Below are positions 56,101 to 63,938 of a stretch of DNA of 64,000 nt, one piece after another. Below the pieces are notes generated by a model. It saw only the letters and a list, made by a program, of their open reading frames with translations, ran no database searches and was not told the DNA's origin. Position 1 is the stretch's first letter. Every line of letters begins with the position of its first letter. The position numbers and the translations under genes were made by a program. This DNA is from Aureispira anguillae (GTDB lineage Bacteria > Bacteroidota > Bacteroidia > Chitinophagales > Saprospiraceae). The stretch covers positions 5,630,001 to 5,694,000 of the forward strand of contig NZ_AP026867.1 of NCBI RefSeq assembly GCF_026000115.1. The letters are read 5' to 3'.

Positions 56101-56578
56101 CCAAAAATGGCACATCTAATTCTGTTCCTACTTTGATTTCAATAGCCGCATCTTTCAAATTAGATGGCGCAACAACTTTTTCAAACAAAGCCTCTGGATA
56201 CGTAACAACAATAGCGGGTGCATTAGGATGCTCCACAAGTTTACTAACGGTCTCTGTTCGCTGCAAAACACAGGTTCTATCCAGTTTGTCAAACCCCATT
56301 GGGCGGCGATAAGAATCGGGAAAAAATAAGGCTTCTTTGCCTTTCTTCAATAAAGAACTAATATCATTTTGCCAATGAGCGGCTTCTTCTTTATCTTGTG
56401 CAACCACCAAAAATGGTTTTTGGTAAAGCTGATGAATTGCTGTTATCACAAAAGCAGGTTGTGCGCCTATCAGCCCCTTTAATTGTAAATTTAGCTGCTC
56501 TTTTTTATTTAAAGTAGCTACAATTTGTTCGCTTCGAGGATCTGTGGTATACTGCTGAAAAAGTTGCTCTAAATTCAT
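53189..56578 (-). CDS. mfd: Transcription-repair coupling factor
   Basis: Mfd releases stalled RNA polymerase and recruits UvrA to lesions on the transcribed strand. The 1129-residue length is normal. Features: a UvrB-like N-terminal part (VVAQDKEEAAHWQNDIS, FFPDSYRRPMG), the RNA-polymerase-interacting domain (LKPGDFVTHIDHGVGRYGG), the RecG-like translocase with Walker A GDVGFGKTEIA near 593, DEEQ in VDEEQKFGV near 693, TATPIPRTLQFSL, and HQLRGRVGRSNKKAFCYL. The C-terminal TRCF domain follows. Next on the same strand is the CHAT gene after 24 bp. Confidence 0.97.
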   Translation of the reverse strand: MNLEQLFQQYTTDPRSEQIVATLNKKEQLNLQLKGLIGAQPAFVITAIHQLYQKPFLVVAQDKEEAAHWQNDISSLLKKGKEALFFPDSYRRPMGFDKLDRTCVLQRTETVSKLVEHPNAPAIVVTYPEALFEKVVAPSNLKDAAIEIKVGTELDVPFLVEILVEYGFVKVDFVYEPGQFSVRGGIIDIYSYGNEHPYRVELFDVEVESIRTFDPTSQLSTRKIAFVTIVPNVNTEFEAQQKVSLLEVLPKETVVWMADTQMLLDKLQTCFEKSKEFLSVVEELAAKARGEESLLLQGAAFLYPREVIGALDQYSVLELSNETLLKPTTLISYQTTPQPSFNKNFKVLIQNLEENTKKGITNYIFAENVKQIERFYSIFEDLDVQVQWHSIPTAIHQGFVDYHLKVAVYTDHQIFERYHRSRLRQGFDKNTALKIKALSELKPGDFVTHIDHGVGRYGGLEKIELQGKHQEAVKLVYKDNDILYVGIQSLHKISKFTGKEGSAPKVHKLGSNAWVNTKRKTKKKIKELAFDLIKLYAKRKSTVGIEFPEDSYLQNELEASFIYEDTPDQAKATQEVKEDMMKPYPMDRLICGDVGFGKTEIAVRAAFKAIVAGKQVAVLVPTTILALQHAQTFRERLKKFDVKVEYINRFRTTKEKTAIYKKLEAGEIDLLIGTHAILNKKVKFGDLGLLIVDEEQKFGVGAKEKLRNIRVNVDTLTLTATPIPRTLQFSLLAARDLSVMNTPPPNRQPIETEVRIFSGDMIKEAIENEVNRGGQVFFVHNRVQNLADMASMVKELCPNVDIAMAHGQMDATALEQTLMDFIKGYYEVLICTNIIETGLDISNANTIIINNAHHFGLSDLHQLRGRVGRSNKKAFCYLLAPPMSTLTSDARKRLQTVEQFSELGSGFNIAMRDLDIRGAGNLLGGEQSGFVMNMGYETYQKILNEAIQELKQTDYKELFKEELEQKREFVQDVNIESDLDLMIPDEYVASIQERLALYQELNKIKDEAGIAKFKEMLEDRFGKTPKAVNNLFEAIRIRWKAKGLGFERIMLKNRKLRCYFVSDQQSAFFDSQFFGTLLGHIQKKSDHRFFLKQSTRYLMLVCENVKDFKQTHEILQQLEKAVLKEVVEH

Positions 56579-57034
56579 ATTAATTATAATTTCGGTTCTT
56601 TGACAAATTGTGTGGAATCGTAAACTACCTTGCCTGCTTATTACTACTTTTGTTATAAGTTATAGGTCGTAAGTCGTATGTCCTGTATTTACAGGAACTA
56701 AGCATACGACTTACGACCTATAACTTTCTTCTAAAACCATGTAGTAGCAGCGAAGCTAAAAAGTAGTTAAAAGCTTACCCTTTTTTAGTGTTTACCTCAC
56801 GATTTATCAAAGAACCATAATTTCTAAAGAAGAACTGCCCTAAAACGGCAAAGATAGTAATTATGTCTTAAGAGGTTTAATAAAAAACGCTCCAAAAATA
56901 AGCTTTATCAACAAAAAATGTTCTTATTGAGTAAGGCAATACCTTATCTATAAAAAATAATTTCGTTTTGTAACATACTGTTCATCTGAGGGTAATCTAC
57001 AATTAAGCATTTCAAATCATCAAAACCGCAACCA
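56579..57034. other. Intergenic region with a large inverted repeat
   Basis: This divergent 456-nt gap holds the 24-bp inverted repeat (56657-56726) and a 27-nt stretch (56733-56759) related to DNA at 29632-29680. No gene was seen. Confidence 0.6.
56657..56726. repeat. Perfect 24-bp inverted repeat with nested hairpin
   Basis: Arms 56657-56680 and 56703-56726 are perfect complements around a 22-nt loop. The loop has its own 5-bp hairpin (56682-56686 with 56691-56695). The arm contains the doubled motif GTCGTAAGTCGTATG. The lack of a U-tract argues against a simple terminator. Confidence 0.8.
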
Positions 57035-57493
57035 ATGTCAATAGTCTTACGCTTAGTCAACTACTTAAAGTCAAAATTTAGATTTTTATTGTTGTGTTTT
57101 ATTCTTGTTTTTAGTTTTACAATTGTTCAACACCTTGGAGAGTACGAATCCTTTGTGGGTAAGTATGGTACGGGCTTAGGGCTTTCCATCCCACTCGTTT
57201 TAATTTGGTATTGGCTAGAAAAGAAATTTCAGCATCAAGTTCAATCCGACCATCAACGCTCTGCGTTTTGGATATTATTATTTTTGATTGCGATCCCCTT
57301 GGGGACTTTGCATCTTCTAAAAAAAGAATTGAATTATCAGTATTATTTCCCAATGTGTGATTGTGCTCCAAGTGCGACTAGACAAGACAGAGTTGGTGCT
57401 ATTTGTACCGATCATTTCAAAAGCTATTCAACAGGTCGAGGCACTTGTTCAGAACATGATGGAGTCAAAAAATGGCAATGTAAATGTGAATAA
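57035..57493 (+). CDS. Membrane protein with DUF3761-like Cys tail
   Basis: The 152-residue protein has three hydrophobic helices (about 14-32, 45-60 and 77-93), then a 50-residue Cys-rich tail: MCDCAPSATRQDRV, ICTDHFKSYSTGRGTCSEHD, GVKKWQCKCE. The GTCSxHxGVxxW part matches the core of DUF3761, a small domain of unknown role. Six Cys in the tail suggest metal binding or disulfides outside the membrane. It stands alone. Confidence 0.72.
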   Translation: MSIVLRLVNYLKSKFRFLLLCFILVFSFTIVQHLGEYESFVGKYGTGLGLSIPLVLIWYWLEKKFQHQVQSDHQRSAFWILLFLIAIPLGTLHLLKKELNYQYYFPMCDCAPSATRQDRVGAICTDHFKSYSTGRGTCSEHDGVKKWQCKCE

Positions 57494-57870
57494 ATAGGTT
57501 TTCTGAATGGCGATAAAACAAAGAATCGTTCTCTGATTCAATTTCATACGATCAAATGATATTTAATCTCCTAGCCTATAAACCAATCGCCAGCCATATT
57601 CTATAAAAAATCATATCAAAATAAACAACTAATTACATCACTTATACTTTTTTTCACTACATTAGTCCTACCGTCTATGGTTTTACTGTCCTAATCTTCG
57701 AAAGACCTTAGACAAAATTTTAACACCTAGCACTTAGTTGATCTATAAAGCCCCAAACCTTTCTTATAGTTTATATATATTCTAAAAATAATCTAAAATT
57801 AAATGTAAAGAACTATATCCCTCATAAAACTAAAATCACATCACTTTATTTCACCCAAAATTTCAAGACG
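57494..57870. other. Gene-free stretch, 377 nt
   Basis: AT-rich; only a weak 6-bp hairpin near 57522-57538. No promoter box or open frame was seen. Confidence 0.5.
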
Positions 57871-58557
57871 ATGAGTACCATTATAGACCAAGCCAAAAAT
57901 GCCATTAATGTATGGAATGATACCCGAAACAATTCCACTGCTGTCAGCAACTACTTTAACCAAGGAGCTTATTTTGAAATCTCAATAGAAGATTTTGAAG
58001 CATGGAATTCTAACAATCCTACTGAAATTCATGCCTATATGGGCTTGGAGATTCCTCCTGGAGCACCCAATTTTGCACTTCACTTATTTTCTGTTGATAA
58101 TATAACCGACCAAAAGCCCGTAGAATCTCATCAAGCGGAATACTTAGAAAAACTGAAAAAGAGCATTTACCAAAGAGCCATATTGCCCAATGTTCATTTT
58201 AATATGAGTTTAGGTAATGCGGACGAAATAGAACCTTTAGATGCCTTACAAGCTTCTACCCAATGGACATTACACAAAGACCTATGGCTTAGTCAGCAGA
58301 CTGACTTAGTGCAAACTTTTATCATTCCTTTTAGTGATCTAAAAAAACTTTTTTTGGTTAGAGGGGCAGAATCGGTTGTCGTTTTGCCAGCGTTAAAAGA
58401 AATTGATAATATGCCCAATGTATTTCAGATCGATTTGATGCTTTGGGGACATACATCTGAGGGAATTATAGGACGCTATCCGAAGGATTTTATAAAGCCT
58501 GCACCGCCATTTTCAAACCCATCCCATTTTCAATTATTAGACTATGCTCTATCCTAA
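57871..58557 (+). CDS. Soluble protein of unknown function
   Basis: I do not recognise the 228-residue product. It has no signal peptide and no membrane segment. The sequence is acidic and mixed alpha/beta, with notable stretches NYFNQGAYFEISIEDFEAWN, GLEIPPGAPNFALHLFSVDN, TQWTLHKDLWLSQQ and QIDLMLWGHTSEG. It may be cytoplasmic. It lies 57 bp before the sensory module at 58614 on the same strand, so it might be co-transcribed, though no shared role is apparent. Confidence 0.72.
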   Translation: MSTIIDQAKNAINVWNDTRNNSTAVSNYFNQGAYFEISIEDFEAWNSNNPTEIHAYMGLEIPPGAPNFALHLFSVDNITDQKPVESHQAEYLEKLKKSIYQRAILPNVHFNMSLGNADEIEPLDALQASTQWTLHKDLWLSQQTDLVQTFIIPFSDLKKLFLVRGAESVVVLPALKEIDNMPNVFQIDLMLWGHTSEGIIGRYPKDFIKPAPPFSNPSHFQLLDYALS

Positions 58558-58613
58558 CAAGAAACACTTAATATTTTATTCGAATGTAAATAAATAAAAT
58601 TGTAATATAATAG

Positions 58614-59270
58614 ATGCATATAGAAACAATTTGGAGAATCACAGAGTTATCAATGTATGCTTTGGGGGCTATTAGTATTTTTTTTTATAAAAAACTCACC
58701 CCAAAATATAAACTAATTAGTCTCTATATTTGGGTAGGGATTTTTATTGATAGTTTAACTACCTATTTATTAAAAAGCACTAATTACAATCTGTTTCTAT
58801 TACCTATATACAGTTTTATTGAATTAGCAATATTTTCTAAACTTTATCTTGATTTTTTTCTAAGGAAGCAAAACCGTCATTTACAACTTTTTGTTCTCTT
58901 GGCTCTTGGCTTAATCCTATTGGATTTTTTATTTCTATGTGATTTATTTAATGCTGAAACTTTTTATGCATTTAGCAAGGTGATTGCAGATTTAACGATT
59001 ATTATTTTGTGTTTAATCTACTATTGGAAAGTCCTAAAAGAAGAAATGCCCATTGATAAAGAATTACTATTGCTCAATTCGGGTTTCATTAGTTATTTTT
59101 CTATTAATTGTTTTATTTTTTTATCCATTAATTTTCTAATCAATGAATCCTTAGATTTAGTAACGCCTTTTTGGACACTGAATGCTTTAAGTGCTTTATT
59201 TCTTTACCTATTCTTGACTTATATGATATGGCAGCATGGCAAAATCCAGAAAATTTCGCCCTTTGGTTAA
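58614..59270 (+). CDS. Polytopic membrane protein preceding the sensor kinase
   Basis: The 218-residue protein has six or seven hydrophobic helices, with little soluble sequence (MHIETIWRITELSMYALGAI, then many Phe/Leu/Ile-rich segments such as LYIWVGIFIDSLTTYLLKS and LLALGLILLDFLFLC). No known family was recognised. Its 3' end overlaps the start of the histidine kinase (ATG at 59228) by 43 nt, so translation is coupled; it is a likely sensory or accessory partner of the kinase. Confidence 0.8.
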   Translation: MHIETIWRITELSMYALGAISIFFYKKLTPKYKLISLYIWVGIFIDSLTTYLLKSTNYNLFLLPIYSFIELAIFSKLYLDFFLRKQNRHLQLFVLLALGLILLDFLFLCDLFNAETFYAFSKVIADLTIIILCLIYYWKVLKEEMPIDKELLLLNSGFISYFSINCFIFLSINFLINESLDLVTPFWTLNALSALFLYLFLTYMIWQHGKIQKISPFG

Positions 59271-60004
59271 CAATGGTTCTGATTGTTATCACAATGTTGA
59301 TTATAACCTTTGTATCCTTTACAAAAATGTACTTTTCCCGCATTCTCAAGGAACAGCAAAAGTTACAAAAAGCAATGGTGGCACATCAACAACAGTTGTT
59401 GGAGGATAGCGTTTTAGTTCAAGAACGAGAGCGTACTAGGATTGCTGCGGATTTGCACGATGATCTAATTTCCAAACTCAATATATCTTTATTGAGTTTG
59501 CATACAACCAAAGACATCAATAGCGTCAGTACCTTGTTGCAAGATAGCATTGCTTTGGCACGGCAAATTTCACATGATTTAAGCCCACCAATGTTGCAAC
59601 AAAGTAGTTTAAAGGAATTAATTGAAGATTTCATTTTTCCAATTAAAGAAAGTCATTCTATACATTTTTCGCATGCTTTAAGTACTCCATATATGTTGAC
59701 ATCAGATACCAAACTACAGGTGTTCAGAATTTTTCAAGAAGCAATCAACAATACGCTCAAACATGCTCAAGCGACACAACTACAAGTTCATTTACGCCTA
59801 AGTCCTAATTTACTAGCCGTACAAGTACTTGACAATGGGGTTGGGTTTGATAGTTCTTCTTCCAAGAAGGGCTTGGGCTTAAAAAACATTGCCCTAAGAA
59901 GTCAAATACTGAATGGTCACTTTAGATTTAGTACCCCTAATAATCAAGGCAGCTCTTTTTTATTCTATCTCAAACAACCGTTATTAGAACGTCCAAAACA
60001 ATAA
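59228..60004 (+). CDS. NarL-type sensor histidine kinase
   Basis: The preferred start MAAWQNPENFALWLTMVLIV overlaps the previous gene by 43 nt. An ATG at 59273, right after the upstream stop, is an alternative. The product is 258 residues with one membrane helix (about 11-32), a short coiled coil and a HisKA_3 domain: VQERERTRIAADLHDDLISK with His77, then an HATPase_c with VLDNGVGFDSSSSKKGLGL and the ATP-lid. There is no large sensor part; the upstream membrane protein may be the sensor. The partner regulator follows 4 bp downstream. Confidence 0.93.
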   Translation: MAAWQNPENFALWLTMVLIVITMLIITFVSFTKMYFSRILKEQQKLQKAMVAHQQQLLEDSVLVQERERTRIAADLHDDLISKLNISLLSLHTTKDINSVSTLLQDSIALARQISHDLSPPMLQQSSLKELIEDFIFPIKESHSIHFSHALSTPYMLTSDTKLQVFRIFQEAINNTLKHAQATQLQVHLRLSPNLLAVQVLDNGVGFDSSSSKKGLGLKNIALRSQILNGHFRFSTPNNQGSSFLFYLKQPLLERPKQ

Positions 60005-60008
60005 ATAT

Positions 60009-60692
60009 ATGACTATCGAGAAAAATATTATCCAACTTGCAATTGTAGACGACGAACAACTGATTGTAAAATTATTAGAAGGATTTTTTACACAACAGGC
60101 TAATGTAAATGTTTTTTTATCGGCATTTAGTGGCGAAGAATTCCTAGAAGAATTAGAAAAATCTGAACAGCTTCCAGATATTGCCTTACTTGATTTGAGA
60201 ATGAAAGAACTTGATGGCATAGAATTAACAAGTATTCTAAAGGAAAAATACCCCTCTATTAGAATCATAGTCATCTCCTCCTATTACAAAAAATACTTTA
60301 TGGGCTATATGTTAAAAACAGGTGTTAGCGCATTTTTACCTAAGGGGATCTTGCCTACAGAACTGCTTAAGATCATTGAAACAATCAATCAAGAGGGCTA
60401 TTATTTTTTACCAGAACAAGTAGATATGATGCGCACCCAAATCGCTCCTAAAGCTCCTAAACCCAAACTTAGTATAGAGGCAACCCTGACTTCTCGTGAA
60501 AAAGAAGTACTGCAACTCATTTGTCAACAATATACAGCACAAGAAATTGCGAATAAACTTTTTATTACAAAACGAACGGTTGAAGGGCACAAAAACAAAT
60601 TATTGTCTAAGATAGGCGTAAAAAATACAGCTGGCTTGATTATTTATGCGATCCAAAAAAATATTGTTGATATCCAATCTTTACAGATATAG
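60009..60692 (+). CDS. NarL/FixJ-family response regulator
   Basis: The 227-residue regulator has a receiver domain (LAIVDDEQLIVKLLE, phospho-acceptor Asp62 in IALLDLRMKELDG, then IVISSYYKKYFMGYMLKTGV and FLPKGILPTELL) and a C-terminal LuxR-type HTH (LTSREKEVLQLICQQYTAQE, then IANKLFITKRTVEGHKNKLL). It starts 4 bp after the kinase stop, so the three genes 58614-60692 form one operon. Target promoters are unknown. Confidence 0.95.
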   Translation: MTIEKNIIQLAIVDDEQLIVKLLEGFFTQQANVNVFLSAFSGEEFLEELEKSEQLPDIALLDLRMKELDGIELTSILKEKYPSIRIIVISSYYKKYFMGYMLKTGVSAFLPKGILPTELLKIIETINQEGYYFLPEQVDMMRTQIAPKAPKPKLSIEATLTSREKEVLQLICQQYTAQEIANKLFITKRTVEGHKNKLLSKIGVKNTAGLIIYAIQKNIVDIQSLQI

Positions 60693-60981
60693 TAATGGAG
60701 GGCTAATTAGAACAATCTAGTTTGCATTTCTAAAAAGCTAGAGGCAGCTCATACCAAACAAGCCCCTTTAGTTGTAAAAAATGGAAGGAGTAATTTTGAG
60801 TAGTTAAATTTGAGATGATATAAATCTAATCAAATATGTATTGAAAAAACATTCTTGGTCATATACAAAAGCATTGTTATCAGTACTAGTAAATAAGGTT
60901 TGTACAAGAAGATCAACATATATACAGCTATTTTTTTTTCGTGATGTCATTCTTAAATAACAACCTCTTTCATGCTATGCT

Positions 60982-61410
60982 TTAGTTGCTATAGATCTTC
61001 AGTATTAATTCTTCCTGAAATTTAATTCTACTTTTTAAATCATCAATCCTATTCCTCAACTCAAGAATCAAGATATCCTTGGGTTCACCAAATAGTTGAT
61101 CATCGTCAGTATTTATAGTATATTTTTGATTTTTAGATCTAATTATTTCATCTGATCGATCTTCTACATCTAAAATAGACTTATCTTTAGAAATATCTTC
61201 TTTTGCAATATCTACAAGCACCATTGTGTTTAAGTCAACATCAAGATAATTGACGATTCGAACAATAGTATTAAGATTCGGCAAACTTGTGTTTGTTGCA
61301 TAGTTTGAGATTGTATTGACACTTATATTCAAAAACTTAGCTAAGTCTTGCCTAGACTCATTTTTCTTTTTTAATAGGTATCCAAGATTTTTTCCAAAAA
61401 ATATTTTCAC
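60982..61410 (-). CDS. XRE-family transcriptional regulator
   Basis: The 142-residue protein has an N-terminal Cro/C1-type HTH at about residues 6-62 (LGYLLKKKNESRQDLAKFLN, then ISVNTISNYATNTSLPNLNT), then a charged linker and a C-terminal helix likely for coiled-coil dimerisation (LILELRNRIDDLKSRIKFQE). It sits opposite a perfect 33-nt palindrome that begins 19 nt before its start codon, so autoregulation is likely. It is isolated, followed on the other side by a 1.3-kb gene-poor stretch. A role as plasmid/phage-type repressor is not supported by neighbours. Confidence 0.88.
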   Translation of the reverse strand: MKIFFGKNLGYLLKKKNESRQDLAKFLNISVNTISNYATNTSLPNLNTIVRIVNYLDVDLNTMVLVDIAKEDISKDKSILDVEDRSDEIIRSKNQKYTINTDDDQLFGEPKDILILELRNRIDDLKSRIKFQEELILKIYSN

Positions 61411-61428
61411 AATTTACTTGATTTTATT

Positions 61429-61461
61429 ATCGATTTATTTGATTATATCAAATAAATCGAT
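61429..61461. promoter_or_regulatory. 33-nt palindromic operator upstream of the XRE regulator
   Basis: Two perfect 15-nt arms (61429-61443 and 61447-61461; ATCGATTTATTTGAT and its complement) with a 3-nt spacer lie 19-51 nt upstream of the XRE start. The size and place suit a dimeric or tetrameric HTH protein. Confidence 0.7.
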
Positions 61462-62726
61462 TTAATTTGTAAACATAAGACAAACACAATGGACCCTAAC
61501 CATGTGATAAAAATATATTCCACACAAAACAATTGAACTTAAGTATCATAATACTTTCAAGGGGGATGGTTATAATTGAGTTTTACTATAGCCACTACAA
61601 ATGACTATCGAGTTGTTTTCAGCTAGAGCTATGAAACACGCTATATCTGCCTCCAATTGTGGGTATTGGGAAAACACTAATGGACAAATATTCCAACATT
61701 TACCTTATTACACCAATTTGCCATTAATTACATATGTTTTCCATCAAACTTTTTTACATAATCTTAATAATACAATTATTAAATTATGAGGGAATATTTT
61801 AATTACGGTTCTATTTATTCATTACTCTGCTTCAATATTTTTATCAAGCTGATAATCAACAATATATAACTTTACCAACTAAAACATTAAAACATTGGCT
61901 ATCAACTTAACACAAGATACCTTTTTATATTTTTTGTTAGCTATCTCATGAACATAGCAAGCTAAAAAACTAAAAACTGTCTCATTAGCAGAACGAATAA
62001 TTAGCGAAGTAATACTTATTAATAGGTAAAATCAAATTCACACTATTTTTAATTAAAGGGCATAATCACTATTTTTCTGTTTAATATTCTATCATAAATT
62101 TAAAGAAAACAATTTCAAAAAATAAAATTGATAATTAGTGAATTTTCTGTTTGGGCAATTTTATTTTATTTCTTTTATACCATCTATATTAATCTTATAA
62201 TACAATCTTCTTCATTAAAGGAGTTTATTATTCATAATATTTCATCTAAGATAAAATACTAATTCTAATATATCTAGTTAAGAACTATATAATTAACAGC
62301 AATCTTTATTTAAGTAGCTCTTCTTTTGTAGAAAAGCAAAATACATTTAGGATATTCCCCTGTTTGCTTTTTAATTATATATAAGTAGCACCCAAAATCA
62401 CCTTTCATCCCCAATGTTGATGTTCAGTAAAGCAACCTTGTCCCAAGGTTGCTTTTTTATATTAAATATCCTCTATCAAAACATCAAAAACTCATCTCAG
62501 AGCTATATCTTAGCTTTTAATTTCGTTACTAATAAAGAATGGCTTTGTCCTATACCTTGATCCATTCCCCTTTTTTGATGAAAATTTGTATTTTAAGCTC
62601 TTCTCATCACAGTTATTTACCACCAACAACCAAATAAAAATGTGCTGAGGAGAGGACAAATACGCAAAGAAAACCCAAACTTAATAAACTTTAGGTACTC
62701 AAAAAAAATAATAACACTTAGATATA
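61462..62726. other. Gene-poor stretch of about 1.3 kb
   Basis: Very AT-rich DNA with no good reading frame (only a 62-codon frame at 61601-61789 of doubtful value). It holds a short hairpin at 62332-62371 and a strong plus-strand terminator at 62429-62457 with no gene ahead of it, so an unannotated transcript may exist. Confidence 0.6.
62429..62457 (+). terminator. Orphan intrinsic terminator
   Basis: A perfect 12-bp stem (62429-62440 with 62444-62455) with a 3-nt loop ends in a run of T. The next gene upstream on the plus strand ends more than 1.7 kb away, at 60692. Confidence 0.8.
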
Positions 62727-63119
62727 ATGGCAAAATTTGATGGTATAGATATAATTGAAAACGAACTGTACGAGGATAGCCCAGAAGGTGATGCAGAATG
62801 GTTAGCGACAAGGTTTGAAATAAAAGCCATGCTGGGACTTGAAAAACTCCCTAATCTTCAAGGCATTCTATTTGCAATAGGGCTCCAAGAGTTAGGGCAA
62901 ATACGCAATAGTTTTACCAAAGAAGAGCGGCAAGATTTAATGCATATTGCGGTATGCCGTCTATTAAGTTATGACAATTATTATGAACTTGAAGGTTATG
63001 ATGATGATGGCTGGCCACATTGGAAACAACTTGCAGTTCCTCCCGCTGGACGTGTTCCTCAAGAAACATTGCTCAAAAGAAAAATTTCAGAATATATCCA
63101 ACATGTAAAGAATAGTTAA
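62727..63119 (+). CDS. Small acidic soluble protein of unknown function
   Basis: The 130-residue product is not recognised. It has no signal peptide. Its sequence is acidic with a helical centre (LQGILFAIGLQELGQIRNSF, TKEERQDLMHIAVCRLL) and an aromatic stretch (YELEGYDDDGWPHWKQL). It starts 270 nt after the orphan terminator and its stop lies 3 nt before the cyclophilin ATG, so the two are probably one operon. Confidence 0.75.
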   Translation: MAKFDGIDIIENELYEDSPEGDAEWLATRFEIKAMLGLEKLPNLQGILFAIGLQELGQIRNSFTKEERQDLMHIAVCRLLSYDNYYELEGYDDDGWPHWKQLAVPPAGRVPQETLLKRKISEYIQHVKNS

Positions 63120-63122
63120 ACC

Positions 63123-63830
63123 ATGCAAAAAATAATTTATGTTCTCTTTGGTCTTGGGCTTTTTTTTGCAGCCTGTACAAATAGCTCAACTCCCCCAGAT
63201 CTTGTAATAGAACAGCCCCGTACAAAAGTTTCTATTCAGACACAATATGGAGAAATGCTGATCGAACTATTTAATGAAACCCCCAAACACCGAGATAATT
63301 TCTTAAAACTGGTGAAAGAAGGTTTTTATGATAGTTTATTGTTTCATCGTGTGCAACCCAACTTTATGATCCAAGGTGGAGATCCTGAATCCAAAGGAGC
63401 TGTTGCTCCAGATTATTGGTTGGGCAATGGAAATACCAAAGATAGAATTCCTGCAGAGCTCAATTCTAAGTTTATCATGCGTCAAGGTGCCCTCTGTGGT
63501 TTTCATAAAGGAGTAGGGCATCAGCCTGACAAATCTTCTAATGGTTCTCAGTTCATGATTATTCATGGTCAGGCACTCAAAGCTTATCAAGTAAAGGAGA
63601 TTTCATTAAAAAATAAAGTAAATTATACTCCTGAACAAATTCACTTATACGAAATGTATGGGGGAACGCCTCAATATGACAATACTTACACTGTGTTTGG
63701 TCAAATTATAAAGGGAATGAACGTCCTAGATAAAATTGTTCAAGCTAAAACACATCGTTCTGTTGATCCTACATTGCCCGACCGACCAATAGAAGATATC
63801 CGAATGATTGTCAACATAGTTGAAAAATAA
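63123..63830 (+). CDS. Cyclophilin-type peptidyl-prolyl isomerase lipoprotein
   Basis: The 235-residue protein has a lipobox signal peptide (GLFFAACT, Cys at 18). The cyclophilin fold follows: VSIQTQYGEMLIELFNETPK, YDSLLFHRVQPNFMIQGGDP with the catalytic Arg, SSNGSQFMIIHG, and TYTVFGQIIKGMNVLDKI. A helical insert (about 155-185; EISLKNKVNYTPEQIHLYEM) is present between the QFMI motif and the last strands, as in Bacteroidota homologues. It is expected in the periplasm or outer membrane and may fold secreted proteins. Confidence 0.92.
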   Translation: MQKIIYVLFGLGLFFAACTNSSTPPDLVIEQPRTKVSIQTQYGEMLIELFNETPKHRDNFLKLVKEGFYDSLLFHRVQPNFMIQGGDPESKGAVAPDYWLGNGNTKDRIPAELNSKFIMRQGALCGFHKGVGHQPDKSSNGSQFMIIHGQALKAYQVKEISLKNKVNYTPEQIHLYEMYGGTPQYDNTYTVFGQIIKGMNVLDKIVQAKTHRSVDPTLPDRPIEDIRMIVNIVEK

Positions 63831-63938
63831 ATCTGGCGAATCAAGACGCAAAAAAGCTATATCAAGTTGATAAAACACTTAAAACGGCTCAAGAATGGCA
63901 TCGTTGATTGATCTCTTGCAATTTAAATAATCTTAATG

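Noticed and set aside
61601-61789. 62-codon plus-strand frame in the gene-poor stretch
   Set aside because: No signal peptide, no domain, and codon use like random AT-rich DNA; kept only as a remote possibility.
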